DNA of 64,000 bases from Saprospiraceae bacterium (GCA_022841345.1 JALHRR010000008.1:1-64000); one strand, 5' to 3'; shown: positions 9,056 to 18,625, counted from the stretch's first letter. The notes: a model not told the origin generated them from the sequence alone. Program-made: numbers and translations.

Positions 9056-9610
9056 ATGATTTCCCATTTACCTGAAAATTATACAACAGGCTATAGAAAA
9101 CATGAAAGTATGCTGAAGCGGATTTATGATGATTATATTAAACATTATAAATCTGTATGGACATTTCCGGTTGGATTTCTAATCCTCATTGCAATCAATT
9201 TATTGATCAATGGATGGATCAGCTGGAACGAAATCCTCATTCGCGCTGCTTTGGGAACAGGAATCTTTGGTGTCGCATTTATATTAGGAACCGGCTTCCC
9301 TAAAAAGATAATTTCTGAACCCTTTCATCCGGATCACTTTCCATCTATCATTCAGGTGATGAAAAATCATCATCATATAACTGTATCAAAATTGATCAGA
9401 TTAATAATATCTTATGCTGTTATATTTATAGCCCTTCATGTCTTTGCATTAATGGATACAGATAATATTATGAACAGCTTTCGCGATTTAACCTGGAAGA
9501 GTGAATTACCAGATTTAATTATTTTGATCATCTTCCTCTCCTCTATTGACTTATATCGTCATTATAGTTCTCATTCCCAATTAAAGGAAATAGAACAACA
9601 TATTAAGTGA
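9056..9610 (+). CDS. Four-helix membrane protein, family not recognised
   Basis: A 184-residue protein with two pairs of hydrophobic segments (roughly residues 33-50, 57-75, 115-135 and 150-170), separated by a loop with KNHHH. The C-terminus is hydrophilic (SIDLYRHYSSHSQLKEIEQ). The start at 9056 (MISHLPENY) is preferred to an upstream ATG at 9005, which would add an implausible hydrophobic leader. It is clearly related to the protein at 9828-10415, sharing the helix order and an ending of the type LYxHYxxHxxLxxIEQ. The function is unknown. Confidence 0.6.
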   Translation: MISHLPENYTTGYRKHESMLKRIYDDYIKHYKSVWTFPVGFLILIAINLLINGWISWNEILIRAALGTGIFGVAFILGTGFPKKIISEPFHPDHFPSIIQVMKNHHHITVSKLIRLIISYAVIFIALHVFALMDTDNIMNSFRDLTWKSELPDLIILIIFLSSIDLYRHYSSHSQLKEIEQHIK

Positions 9611-9827
9611 GGTATTTCATTCACGATTCTTCCTGCATTGCTTTCTCATCAGGAATATCCCCCATATCTTCCACACACATATTACACAAAAATATTATAT
9701 TTAATTGCTCTTTTCTTTTGCGAGTTTCAATTAAAGTGTACCTTGCTCAGTTATACGGGCACGCTAATCAAAAAGTGCTCGTTGTAATAGAATAAACATT
9801 TTACAGATATCAAAATAAAGAAGTCAA

Positions 9828-10415
9828 ATGGGCGAGGAAATTCAGGAGGGAAAAGGCAAAAAGGGATTTGTTCACTATCAAAAGAAATTAAAAAATCTGC
9901 ACAAAGAATATGAACAGGCTTCCAATCACAATTGGTACCTGCTCGCTCTTACTCTTATATTAATAATGTTTATTGCACTTGTATCGCCATGGACAGGATG
10001 GAGTGATTTTCTGATGAAATCAGGGTTTGTATTATTATGCATGTCCATCATTTTTTTTATTGGATCACTCTTTTACCGCAAGAAAAAATTGCCTTCTATG
10101 CAGGATGAAATGTATGCAGAAGAAAGAATTCAGATCATGAAATCCTACTACAGGCTGCATCCTGCTAAAGTATTGATGGTCACTTCTGCTCTGGGGATTT
10201 TGTTTATTCTGGTGAAATTTAGTTTTGGATTTACAAAACACACATTTGATCAGGCATTCGAAAATTTGGCATGGTTCAACAGGGATTGGGAAATCACTTT
10301 GGTCTATATTGCATGTATCATTTACACCTTGTATGATCACTACAAAAAGCACATTACTCTGCAAAACATTGAGCAAAGTTATCAGAAACGCTCAGAGGAT
10401 TTTCTCCCGGCCTGA
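9828..10415 (+). CDS. Four-helix membrane protein, paralogue of 9056
   Basis: A 195-residue protein with four predicted membrane segments in two pairs and a charged N-terminus of about 38 residues (KKLKNLHKEYEQASN). The region FENLAWFNRDWEI matches FRDLTWKSELPDL of the preceding gene, and LYDHYKKHITLQNIEQ matches its C-terminus, so the two are tandem paralogues. The function is not recognised. The stop codon ends at 10415, and the convergent gene's stop begins at 10416, leaving no room for an intergenic terminator. Confidence 0.6.
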   Translation: MGEEIQEGKGKKGFVHYQKKLKNLHKEYEQASNHNWYLLALTLILIMFIALVSPWTGWSDFLMKSGFVLLCMSIIFFIGSLFYRKKKLPSMQDEMYAEERIQIMKSYYRLHPAKVLMVTSALGILFILVKFSFGFTKHTFDQAFENLAWFNRDWEITLVYIACIIYTLYDHYKKHITLQNIEQSYQKRSEDFLPA

Positions 10416-10775
10416 TCACTGATCCTTTGGTTTTGGATTCAGATCATCAAATAAAGGCTTGATATTCAGTGAATCTCCGGTAAGCGTCGTATCCGGAAGA
10501 TTGGGCTTAACAGGTTTTGTTGGAAAGTTTTCTTCCAACCTTCTTTTATCCAGAGCTTCTTTAATAATCAGAGAATCTACAATAATTTCTGCATCTGCAA
10601 TGGCTTTCAGACGGCAATCATCCATCCTTTCCTTCACCATTTCTTCTATCCTGCGTTCCAGCGTTTTCTTTCCCAATGGGGACAATTTCTGAGCAGTTTC
10701 CTGCCCGATGATTATTCCTGCCAGCAAAATGACAGCCAGCATCGCAAAACTTATTTTCCTAATTCTGTGTGTCAT
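10416..10775 (-). CDS. Small single-pass membrane protein, unknown
   Basis: A 119-residue protein when begun at the ATG at 10775 (MTHRIRKIS). An upstream in-frame ATG at 10850 would overlap the preceding gene much further. One hydrophobic segment (about 8-24) is followed by a charged helical stretch (LERRIEEMVKERMDDC) and a proline-rich tail (NFPTKPVKPNLPDT). It overlaps the upstream lipoprotein gene by 17 bases and continues the lptB operon. I do not recognise the family. A role in envelope or LPS transport would be context inference. Confidence 0.55.
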   Translation of the reverse strand: MTHRIRKISFAMLAVILLAGIIIGQETAQKLSPLGKKTLERRIEEMVKERMDDCRLKAIADAEIIVDSLIIKEALDKRRLEENFPTKPVKPNLPDTTLTGDSLNIKPLFDDLNPKPKDQ

Positions 10776-11028
10776 AAGTCTTGATAAATTGAATTTCGGT
10801 TTCTCTGGCCTGGTAAATGGAATCCTTGGCAATCTCCAGCCAATATGCATATATACTATCGCATTGCACCTTATACAGACTGTCGTTATTGATTAGCTCG
10901 GTGCGGGCCAATGTCTCTATCAACTGACGCGTCGTTTTATCCAGTTCAGAATCAGATTTTCCGCATGCTGAAAGCAACATGATTCCAAAGAGTCCAAATA
11001 TTATTAAAAATTTATTCCTGTTCTTCAT
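10759..11028 (-). CDS. Small lipoprotein downstream of lptB
   Basis: An 89-residue lipoprotein with a clear lipobox, LLSAC (Cys22), and a short helical mature domain rich in charged residues ([18 protein letters not shown]). It overlaps the lptB stop region by 17 bases and overlaps the next gene as well, so it is translated as part of the same operon. No family recognised. Its position suggests an envelope function alongside lptB, but nothing in the sequence proves it. Confidence 0.62.
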   Translation of the reverse strand: MKNRNKFLIIFGLFGIMLLSACGKSDSELDKTTRQLIETLARTELINNDSLYKVQCDSIYAYWLEIAKDSIYQARETEIQFIKTYDTQN

Positions 11029-11767
11029 GAACGTCTATTTGCTTTTTCTTCAACTCAAAGTTTTTGCCCAGGTAGACCTTGCGAACGATTTCATCTTCAG
11101 CCAGCATTTCTGCGGTTCCTGCCCTGAGAATTTGTCCTTCAAACATCAGATAGGCCCTGTCAGTGATGGATAATGTTTCCTGTACATTGTGGTCCGTTAT
11201 CAGGATTCCAATGTTTTTTGTTTTCAGTTTGGCAACGATATATTGAATATCCTCTACAGCAATAGGGTCAATTCCGGCAAATGGCTCATCCAGGAGAATA
11301 AACTTCGGATCTGTAGCCAAAGCTCTGGCTATCTCGGTCCTTCTCCTTTCTCCACCCGAGACAGTATCGCCCCTGTTTTTGCGAACTCTCTGCAATCTGA
11401 ATTCATCCAACAGGCTTTCAAGTCGCTCCGCCTGCTCAGCCTTGCTATACTTTGTCATCTCCAGGACTGCTTTGATATTATCTTCCACACTTAATTTACG
11501 AAATACAGATGGTTCCTGTGGAAGGTATCCGATTCCTTTTTGAGCCCGACGGTACATGGGTTCTTCAGTAATTTCAACATCATCGAGAAAAACCTTTCCT
11601 TCATTTGGCTTTATAAACCCCACAACCATATAAAATGAAGTGGTTTTCCCGGCTCCATTTGGCCCTAAAAGACCCACAATTTCACCCTGATTCACTTCAA
11701 CAGAAACGTCTTTGACTACTGCCCGCTTCCCATAAAATTTATGCAAATGCTCAGCTCTTAATTTCAT
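11012..11767 (-). CDS. lptB: LPS export ABC transporter ATPase LptB
   Basis: The cytoplasmic ATPase that powers lipopolysaccharide extraction by LptFGC. The 251 residues show Walker [10 protein letters not shown] (35-43), a Q-loop near [10 protein letters not shown] (81-90), signature VSGGE (136-140), Walker B FILLDE (156-161) and the H-loop His193 in ITDHN. The sequence [15 protein letters not shown] is typical of LptB. A charged C-terminal extension ([14 protein letters not shown]) is common in Bacteroidota. It sits 3 bases after the Ig-like lipoprotein gene and overlaps a small lipoprotein gene. Confidence 0.94.
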   Translation of the reverse strand: MKLRAEHLHKFYGKRAVVKDVSVEVNQGEIVGLLGPNGAGKTTSFYMVVGFIKPNEGKVFLDDVEITEEPMYRRAQKGIGYLPQEPSVFRKLSVEDNIKAVLEMTKYSKAEQAERLESLLDEFRLQRVRKNRGDTVSGGERRRTEIARALATDPKFILLDEPFAGIDPIAVEDIQYIVAKLKTKNIGILITDHNVQETLSITDRAYLMFEGQILRAGTAEMLAEDEIVRKVYLGKNFELKKKQIDVHEEQE

Positions 11768-11770
11768 AAT

Positions 11771-13486
11771 TTATTTGTCATTTTGACCATCATCTTCTTT
11801 TTCTTCCTTTTCTTCTTCATCAGGAGTTTTGTCTTCCTCCGGGATTACAACAGGTTTTTTATACCAATCTGAAATGGAGAGTTTCTGCTCCACATCCCAA
11901 TTTGCCCTGAGTGGATCCAACTTCAGAATTCTTTGGCGTTCTGGTCTTAGTTTTTGTAAAAAATTACCCTTATCAAGCCTGCCATTTCTATTAATATCCT
12001 CCGTCACCTTAAGTTCATAAGTATCAGGCAATAATGAAACAAACGATCGAATCATTAATTCGTTCCCGCTATGCTGCCATTCTGCCATTATTAAATCTTT
12101 TTTAAGCAAAGTAAGGATATAATTCAGATCGGGATTGAAGCCGGTAATTTCCAGTTTGAGATTACCAAATGCTGCTCTGTCCAAAATAGTGAATGAAATC
12201 TTAATCAAACTATCATTCATTCTACCATAAATATCTGTCAATGAAGCAGAATCTATCTCAAGTGTATAATTACCTGTGGCCATTGGCTGAAATACGAGCA
12301 AAGTTCCTGGTACCTCACTCAGAATCGGAGCAGATATTGGCAGTTTAACAGAGTCCTTAAACAAAGCAAATCCCTCTGATTTGATACTTGTCAATGGAAG
12401 ACCAGACATCAAATAAAATAGTGAATCGGGATGCTGAGCCTGATTGTTGATACCTCTGCTGCTGACTGTCAGAGGAGCCTGAACCATGCTTGTATCCAAA
12501 GGATAAGACCGGATATTAATGGAATCTTTTTGACCATTAGCCTGATCAACATATAATTTCCAGGAGATCAAACTATCAGCCTGATGGTAGATGGTAATAC
12601 TTGCTCCGTTCCATGTTCTGTTCGTGCGCACATTATTATTCGAAACTGTAAATGTTGGTTGAATAAGCGGTTCAGAAAATTTAATATTTACCCGCCCCTT
12701 CTGAATCGAATCTACATCCTGAATGAGTCTTTTCTTTTCCTCCTCAAAAACTCCGAGACTGATCCCTTTGATGTTTTCTTCGATAGTAATCAATGAATCC
12801 CGAAATCCAATTTGCTCAGTAGGATTATCAAATTTGTAATTGTTATTGGCATCCTTCAATGCCACCATTTGATATGTTCCTGCTTTGATGTTTCTGATGG
12901 TGAATTTACCGGCCTTGTCCGATTTGCCAAAGTAATAGGGTCTTGATAAATAGACTGTAGAATCAGATGGATCATCATACAGCAATGCCCATGCATCAGC
13001 GACTGGTTCATTTTTATCAAGCGATGTTATCGTTCCGCTGATTTCCAGCGAATCAATGATATCTCCGGTAGAAAACACAAATCTCAGATCTTTAGCGGGA
13101 TTGCTCTCTGTGATATCTTTGACGGCATTTCCAAACTGTACAGTATAGGTTGTAGAATCCCGCAGAACTTCCTTTTCATTGAATTCAAAAATCATCCTTT
13201 TACCGCGCAATTCTATTTTTGGATTGTAGACAAGAGGAGGTGACACGATTACCTGATTGAAAATATCGTCCACTTTTACATATTCATCAAATGTCAGGAA
13301 GAATGTTCTGCCTTTAAAATTCAAGGATTTATCAGGAGTGGATGCTTCGATAATTACTTTTGGCGGAATATCGTCCTTCTCTCCTCCGGTGAGGACACCC
13401 TGTGCAGCACAGGCTCCCATCAGCAGAATAATCATGCTCAGGAGTAGCGAAAAATAAAAGTTTGAATGCGTTTGAATCTTGTTCAC
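11771..13486 (-). CDS. Ig-like domain lipoprotein (SbsA_Ig type)
   Basis: A 571-residue surface or periplasmic lipoprotein with signal LLMGAC (Cys26) followed by GGEKDDIPPKV, the hallmark start of a common Bacteroidota Ig-like (Big_5/SbsA_Ig) protein. Residues of about 45-140 form the Ig-like domain (LTFDEYVKVDD, FEFNEKEVLRDSTTYTV). Next comes a carboxypeptidase-regulatory-like fold around 150-235 (GKFTIRNIKAGTYQMVALKD), then further beta-rich domains. The acidic tail (EEDKTPDEEEKEEKEDD) is low complexity. It precedes lptB by 3 bases. The exact function is unknown. Confidence 0.8.
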   Translation of the reverse strand: MNKIQTHSNFYFSLLLSMIILLMGACAAQGVLTGGEKDDIPPKVIIEASTPDKSLNFKGRTFFLTFDEYVKVDDIFNQVIVSPPLVYNPKIELRGKRMIFEFNEKEVLRDSTTYTVQFGNAVKDITESNPAKDLRFVFSTGDIIDSLEISGTITSLDKNEPVADAWALLYDDPSDSTVYLSRPYYFGKSDKAGKFTIRNIKAGTYQMVALKDANNNYKFDNPTEQIGFRDSLITIEENIKGISLGVFEEEKKRLIQDVDSIQKGRVNIKFSEPLIQPTFTVSNNNVRTNRTWNGASITIYHQADSLISWKLYVDQANGQKDSINIRSYPLDTSMVQAPLTVSSRGINNQAQHPDSLFYLMSGLPLTSIKSEGFALFKDSVKLPISAPILSEVPGTLLVFQPMATGNYTLEIDSASLTDIYGRMNDSLIKISFTILDRAAFGNLKLEITGFNPDLNYILTLLKKDLIMAEWQHSGNELMIRSFVSLLPDTYELKVTEDINRNGRLDKGNFLQKLRPERQRILKLDPLRANWDVEQKLSISDWYKKPVVIPEEDKTPDEEEKEEKEDDGQNDK

Positions 13487-13528
13487 GGCTGCAAATATAC
13501 TGAGTTCCCCGAACCCTGTGAATGCAAT

Positions 13529-14452
13529 TCAGGAAAGGGATGCTTTTCTTTGATTTCTTGGATGAAAGCTTAAAACTGTTTCACGCAGGTATGCATTGTC
13601 CAGATGCGTATAAATTTCTGTTGTTGTGATGGATTCATGCCCTAGCATATCCTGCACTGCCTTAAGATCTGCGCCCCCTTCGACCAGATGTGTAGCAAAT
13701 GAATGTCTGAAAGTATGCGGACTGATGGATTTGCGAATGCCAGCCTTTTCACAAAGATTCTTAATGATGATAAAGACCATCACCCTGCTGAGTTTCTTAC
13801 CATTTCGGTTGAGAAAAAGATAATCCTGTTGTCCGGGCTTTACATTCATCATGGCATTCCTATAGCCTTCCAGATATAAATTGATAAAATGAATGGCTTG
13901 TTCTCCTATAGGAACCAGACGTTCCTTATTGTTTTTTCCGATAACTCTGACAAATCCCACATCCAGATACATGTAGGAGATTTTAAGATTGATCAGCTCA
14001 GTCACACGCAATCCGCAGGCATACAGTGTCTCCAGCATAGCTCTGTTTCTATGTCCCTGAGGATCACTCAGATCGACATAGGACAGTAAAGTGTCAATCT
14101 CCTCAATGGATAATATATCCGGAAGATATTGTTCCAGTTTGGGACTTTCTACCAATACAGTAGGATCTTCTATCATGACCTCATCCATGATCATGTAATG
14201 ATAGAATGCTCTTATCCCAGATAACATCCTTGCCTGAGAGCGCCGGGCGATTCCCAGCTCGTTCATAAAAGTTATAAATCGGGTCAAATCATCATAAGTA
14301 ACTTCTGTCGGGCCCTTTTCAATTTTGTGAATGTCAAGATATTGTCGTATTTTTTGAACGTCATTGAGATAAGCATCTATAGAATGAACAGACATGCCTT
14401 TTTCAAGCTTCATGTACGCCTCAAAATTCCGAATGCTCTCTGTCCAATTCAT
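13529..14452 (-). CDS. xerD: Site-specific tyrosine recombinase XerD
   Basis: A chromosome-dimer-resolution recombinase of 307 residues. The SAM-like N-terminal domain (residues 1-90) begins with an arm-type helix, EAYMKLEKGMSVHSI. The catalytic set is complete: Arg149 (ACGLRVTEL), Lys173 (IGKNNKERLVPIG), His246 and Arg249 (HTFRHSFATHL), His272 (MLGHESI) and nucleophile Tyr281 (EIYTHLD). Length and spacing are those of XerC/XerD. There is no adjacent integrated element, so this is the housekeeping enzyme rather than a phage integrase. XerD is preferred to XerC by general resemblance. Confidence 0.88.
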   Translation of the reverse strand: MNWTESIRNFEAYMKLEKGMSVHSIDAYLNDVQKIRQYLDIHKIEKGPTEVTYDDLTRFITFMNELGIARRSQARMLSGIRAFYHYMIMDEVMIEDPTVLVESPKLEQYLPDILSIEEIDTLLSYVDLSDPQGHRNRAMLETLYACGLRVTELINLKISYMYLDVGFVRVIGKNNKERLVPIGEQAIHFINLYLEGYRNAMMNVKPGQQDYLFLNRNGKKLSRVMVFIIIKNLCEKAGIRKSISPHTFRHSFATHLVEGGADLKAVQDMLGHESITTTEIYTHLDNAYLRETVLSFHPRNQRKASLS

Positions 14453-14518
14453 TGTTACTATATTTGAAACTTCAAAAATAGTTATTTCTAGTCATATTAA
14501 TATTTAATCTAATCTGAA

Positions 14519-16183
14519 ATGCTTTGTAAATCAAACTATATACAGCTAAAATTGTGGATAGTTCTAATTGCTTGCCTTGCAATCAATATTTCAGAACTCA
14601 GCGCGCAGCCTGCAGATCTTTCACTGAGAAGTCCATATCATACGATTAATGCATTTTTGTATTATCAGGAAGCAAATTCCTATAATCCTCAGATGTCAGC
14701 ACTGACTTTGAATTCTGATGAATCAATAACGGAAACCATTAATAAAGCCCGGCAGCTGAAAATGGTATTGGATGGTGGCGGTTATCTGATTCATTTGTCA
14801 AAACTTCCGCGGGAACCGGACTATGTGGACTCTACGAGCAACAGTAATATTTATGTGCTTTTTCCTGACAGGTTGCCCGAAGTGTATTTAGAGCGGATTA
14901 ATGGAAAGTGGCAGTTTTCAGCGCATACGGTAGAGATGATTCCTCAGTTGTATGAGCGGACTTTCCCATTTGGACTTAGCAGATTACTGGAGATGTTGCC
15001 CAAGTCAAGTCATCGCAACTTTTTGGGAGTTGAGATTTGGAAATTGCTGGCTATTTTAATCGGTTTCGGGTTTTTCTTTGTTGTATTTTTTCTGTTGTCA
15101 TGGTTATTGAGAGTTGTGCTGGGCGTTTTATCCAACCGATATATACGTCACCTCCGGGGGCAGTCAAAACTAAAAACGAGACTGACACAATTAATCTCTG
15201 TATATATATGTCTGTGGGCGCTTTCGTTGACTTTGCCGGTTCTGCTTTTGCCCATCAAATTGTTGAATGTATTGATTACCATGATGACATTGGCAAGGAC
15301 AATATTACTGGTTTTCGTATTATTGAGAATTGCTGAAATAATATTCCTCTATGCCCGGGATTATACTGCTAAGACAGCAAGCAAAATGGATGATCAGCTA
15401 TTGCCGATTTTTGAAAGAGTAATGGTATTCCTGGTGATTGTCGGAGGAATTCTGAATATCCTGCAGACATTTGATGTGAATATTACTGCATTAATTGCCG
15501 GAGTTTCGATTGGAGGATTGGCAATCGCACTGGCGGCACAGGATACAGTCAAAAATTTTATCGGTTCTGCTATGATTTTTATAGATAAACCTTTTCAAAT
15601 CGGAGACTATATACAGCAGGGGACTATAGAGGGAACTGTAGAAGAAGTAGGGTTCAGGACTACCAGAATCAGGAACATTGATAAATCGCTTATATCAGTG
15701 CCCAACGGTCATGTTGCGGATGCTACCATTACCAATTTAGGATTAAGACCGGCGCGGAGGATGCAGTTGAATATTGGTGTAATGTACAGCACTCCGCCGG
15801 AGCAAATTGAAATGTTTACGCATGGATTGAGGCAATTGATTGAAAAACATCCGCATACATCGAAGACTGATTACATTGTCAGATTTCAGAATCTGGGAGC
15901 CTCTTCACTGGATATTTTCTTTCGTGTGTACATTTTTGCGGCCACTATGGCGGATGAGCTTAATTATCGGGAAGATATATTATTTGGAATTATCCGACTT
16001 GCAAAAGAATTGGGAATAGGATTTGCCTTCCCGTCAACTTCGGTATATGTGGAGCCAACGGCAGCACCAGAAAAAGCATCCAACCAGAATGAAAATTTAC
16101 AGATTACAATGCAGGCATTTCTCGACCAGTATGAAAAAAAAATTCAGGATAAATTCAAGGAAACTGAGGATCATTCTATATAA
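14519..16183 (+). CDS. MscS-family mechanosensitive ion channel
   Basis: A large MscS-type channel (554 residues) that relieves osmotic stress or conducts ions across the inner membrane. An N-terminal signal-like segment (to about residue 30) is followed by a periplasmic domain of about 140 residues. Several membrane helices follow, then the pore helix at about 318-350 (ALIAGVSIGGLAIALAAQD), with the FIDKPFQIGDYI beta-domain entry and VPNGHVADATITN typical of MscS. The C-terminal domain ends in a helical tail. It is a long-type homologue compared with 286-residue E. coli MscS. Probably followed in the same transcript by the lipoprotein gene 42 bases downstream. Confidence 0.88.
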   Translation: MLCKSNYIQLKLWIVLIACLAINISELSAQPADLSLRSPYHTINAFLYYQEANSYNPQMSALTLNSDESITETINKARQLKMVLDGGGYLIHLSKLPREPDYVDSTSNSNIYVLFPDRLPEVYLERINGKWQFSAHTVEMIPQLYERTFPFGLSRLLEMLPKSSHRNFLGVEIWKLLAILIGFGFFFVVFFLLSWLLRVVLGVLSNRYIRHLRGQSKLKTRLTQLISVYICLWALSLTLPVLLLPIKLLNVLITMMTLARTILLVFVLLRIAEIIFLYARDYTAKTASKMDDQLLPIFERVMVFLVIVGGILNILQTFDVNITALIAGVSIGGLAIALAAQDTVKNFIGSAMIFIDKPFQIGDYIQQGTIEGTVEEVGFRTTRIRNIDKSLISVPNGHVADATITNLGLRPARRMQLNIGVMYSTPPEQIEMFTHGLRQLIEKHPHTSKTDYIVRFQNLGASSLDIFFRVYIFAATMADELNYREDILFGIIRLAKELGIGFAFPSTSVYVEPTAAPEKASNQNENLQITMQAFLDQYEKKIQDKFKETEDHSI

Positions 16184-16225
16184 TGGGTCATTAAGGATAT
16201 ATTTATCTGATCAAAAAGAAAGAGC

Positions 16226-17149
16226 ATGTTAAATAAACCAGCTAAAGTATTCTACGGATTTCTGGGTTCAGCCATTTTGATAGTATTAATGTCTGCTTGT
16301 GGTGGCACAGAAAAGCAAACTCTAAATTTAAATCCCGGAGAAATCTATTCCCTGATAGCGGAGGTCCAATACGGCCGAATACTGGGACCGGATTATAATG
16401 TGTTGCACAGCGTAGAGGGTACTTTCCGCACAGATTTTAAAGTTGCCGCTGACGGAGTGGATGGCAAAGTTATGGAGGTCAGCTACAGCGATATTGATAT
16501 TACAAAATACGATAACAACTTTGCACAGGATCTGCCGGACATGGAAGGACTGGACGAATTTGTTACCGCATGTCTGGATAGTACTGGTTCGGAGTTGAAA
16601 AAGCTGGAAATAAAGAATGGAAGTGATTTTATTGCAAGAGCTTATTTTGATCCGCTTGTCGTCATTGATAATCACTGCTTATTATTGGATTATAAAAAGC
16701 GTTCTGCAACTTTGTCAGACAGCATCATTGGATACGTGCTCAGACAAGTATTATCCGATATTTACCCACCTGAAAATATTATGAAAAAAGGAAAGTGGGA
16801 ACAAACATTTTCTATCGACCCCGATAATCCTGAAGCTACCAGCACGATTGACTGGAGCTATGAGCGGGACGATAAAACGCATGGCCGATATTATTACGGC
16901 AAAGGAAATTATGTAAATTATGTTCAAAACACAGATGAGTCCGCTGATGAACCCTCTGAAGAAAATAAGATTATTAAATGGAAAGGTGTGATTCAATTAT
17001 CCCTTTATATAGACCCTGAAACCGGATGGATCAATAAGGGTATGATAGAATGGAGACAGGAAACGCCCAATACAACACCTAAAGAAGGATTTCCAGCTGC
17101 ATCGCAGACTGAGAATTTGAAGGTGAAGTTTTTGGTGGTGGGGAAGTAA
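16226..17149 (+). CDS. DUF6263-like lipoprotein
   Basis: A 307-residue lipoprotein with lipobox LMSAC (Cys25). The mature part looks like the DUF6263 family: an N-terminal LNPGEIYSL segment, followed by a beta-rich body with the repeated sense of a measured response. Near the C-terminus is GWINKGMIEWRQE. The function is not known. It lies 42 bases after the MscS gene on the same strand. Its stop codon forms part of an AACAGCC repeat word (17148-17154), so the repeat cluster abuts the coding end. Confidence 0.6.
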   Translation: MLNKPAKVFYGFLGSAILIVLMSACGGTEKQTLNLNPGEIYSLIAEVQYGRILGPDYNVLHSVEGTFRTDFKVAADGVDGKVMEVSYSDIDITKYDNNFAQDLPDMEGLDEFVTACLDSTGSELKKLEIKNGSDFIARAYFDPLVVIDNHCLLLDYKKRSATLSDSIIGYVLRQVLSDIYPPENIMKKGKWEQTFSIDPDNPEATSTIDWSYERDDKTHGRYYYGKGNYVNYVQNTDESADEPSEENKIIKWKGVIQLSLYIDPETGWINKGMIEWRQETPNTTPKEGFPAASQTENLKVKFLVVGK

Positions 17150-17330
17150 CAGCCTCGTTAAAGCGTGTAAGCGTTAAAGCGTTGAAGCGTTGGAAGGCAA
17201 ACAGCCGGAACAGCCTCGTTAAGGCGTGTAGACGTCGAGGCGTTGAATCGTTAACAGCCAGTGGCACCCGCTCGTAGAGACACAATATCTTGCGTCTGTC
17301 TGTACACAAAAAGCCAGTTAAACAGCCGGA
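17148..17330. repeat. Short-word repeat cluster (AACAGCC, GTTAAAGC)
   Basis: AACAGCC (reverse complement of GGCTGTT) appears at about 17148, 17200, 17209, 17253 and 17321. CCTCGTTAA and GCGTTAAAGCG-type words lie between. The first copy overlaps the stop codon of the preceding gene. These are the same words as in the 2.3-2.5 kb spacer, in the opposite orientation. Confidence 0.6.
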
Positions 17331-17534
17331 GGAACATCAGGAACGGCCTCGTTAAAGCATTGAGGTATCTACAATATGGCCCCAGCGGGGCCTTACCTTT
17401 GTAGCTACGTTTAAAGAAAAAATAACCAGCCCCAGCGGGGCTGAACATCTCTACAAGACAATCTAATATGTAGTTCCAGGTTCACGTTTCAATAAAAGCT
17501 AGGGCGTACAGGGCTGTTTGCCCAATTCCTATCA
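17150..17534. other. Repeat-rich spacer between convergent genes
   Basis: No gene. Holds the AACAGCC word cluster and two GC-rich hairpins (17378-17442), both listed separately. I see no T-tract terminator. Confidence 0.6.
17378..17442. repeat. Pair of GCCCC-AGC-GGGGC hairpins
   Basis: GGCCCCAGCGGGGCC (17378-17392) and AGCCCCAGCGGGGCT (17428-17442) are perfect stem-loops with the same AGC loop. The closing pair differs (G-C versus A-T), so pairing is preserved while sequence changes. Confidence 0.7.
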
Positions 17535-18041
17535 TCATGGCCGATAAATCACCTTGAAGTAACCGTTCGTCACATGTACAGGTTCGCTCAAACAATTTGT
17601 ATCCCGGCCTATAAATGAAAACCTGCCTTCTATGATTTTTTTCTCTTTATTGATACTGATAATCTCGATTTCTTGAGGATCATTCTCGTTAATATAATGT
17701 TCCTGCCACCCACAAGGATCTTTTTTATCAAAAGTTGCACATGGTATATTTGGAGGAATAATGTAATTGCCAATGTTAAATAAACCCCAAAGTCTAATAC
17801 CAATACTTGAATCGCGGGCAATATTACTAGCCCCAAATTCAAGGGTTCCTGTATTTGTATAATACTGCAAATCTGCTAAGGTGAATCCAAAAAGAAAAGA
17901 TTCTTTACACCCTGCTTTCCAGGGTTTTCCATTGATAGTGGCAGTGACCACATTAATATGTTTGGGTTCTGTTTTTTCTTTATTACAAGATGCTGCCAGG
18001 CAGAAAGCTAATAAGAGGAAGATGTATTTTGTGCAGGTCAT
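17535..18041 (-). CDS. Small lipoprotein (DUF6252-like)
   Basis: A 168-residue lipoprotein with a signal ending CLAASC (Cys19). The mature start contains ATINGKPWKA, the opening of a group of Bacteroidota lipoproteins such as DUF6252/DUF5025. The phrase GTLEFGAS and a final strand YFKVIYRP fit a small beta-sandwich. The assignment to a numbered family is tentative and the function is unknown. It stands alone, flanked by repeat-rich spacers. Confidence 0.55.
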   Translation of the reverse strand: MTCTKYIFLLLAFCLAASCNKEKTEPKHINVVTATINGKPWKAGCKESFLFGFTLADLQYYTNTGTLEFGASNIARDSSIGIRLWGLFNIGNYIIPPNIPCATFDKKDPCGWQEHYINENDPQEIEIISINKEKKIIEGRFSFIGRDTNCLSEPVHVTNGYFKVIYRP

Positions 18042-18496
18042 AATGTAAAATTTACAACAGGAAGTAGTGGATAGAACACCCTGTGTGAATACTAACCGAG
18101 TATCTCAAAGACATTTTAACTGTGATAAGAAAGAGAGCAAAGCTGTTCCTTGATTTGAATGAATATCTAATTTACGTTTAAATTCATGAAAATACTCCTT
18201 CATTTTGAAGCATTAACATATCATACTAAATTATATGTAAATATCATTCCCCCCCCTTGTTTGCGGCTTGCAACTTGAAACTTCTTCCAAGCTCCCCTCG
18301 AAAGACGATCGAGGCACATCATCTGCTGAGTCCGGGGCCCCTTTTTTCAATGCGTCAGGAGACGCCAGCATGTGAAGGGCCTGAGTGGAGGGTGTGAGTT
18401 TTTCCGGCAGGTCGGAGACCCTTGCGAGCTTTTTGTAATATGGGCTTTAGTACTAAAAACGGTTGCAGCTATTTTCGGAGATTTAGTCGAAGCGAA

Positions 18497-18625
18497 GTGA
18501 TGTCTCTCGGCGCCTGTGGCTTGAAAGGTGATGTTTTTTCGCGGTGCAAGCCGCGAAAAAGTGATGTCTTTATATTTTCTGAAGCTGCGCTTTAAAATAT
18601 AAAGGTGATGGCTGACGCGAAGACA
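18497..18625. repeat. GTGATG modular hairpin element, copy B
   Basis: GTGATG occurs at 18497, 18528, 18561 and 18605. The intervening stems are GCC/GGC with CTCTC/GAAAG, then TTTTTTCGCGG/CCGCGAAAAA, then CTTTATATTTT/AAAATATAAAG. Spacings of 31, 33 and 44 bases match copy C (31, 33, 45). Compared with copies A and C, the second stem changed from CATGG/CCATG to CGCGG/CCGCG on both sides, so base-pairing is retained. Confidence 0.78.

Noticed and set aside
9607-9795. 62-codon plus-strand open frame between the two four-helix genes
   Set aside because: Unusual composition, no family resemblance, and it overlaps the previous stop by a few bases.
13529-14452. Phage or integron integrase
   Set aside because: Length and motif spacing fit XerC/XerD, and no integrated element or attachment repeats are visible nearby.
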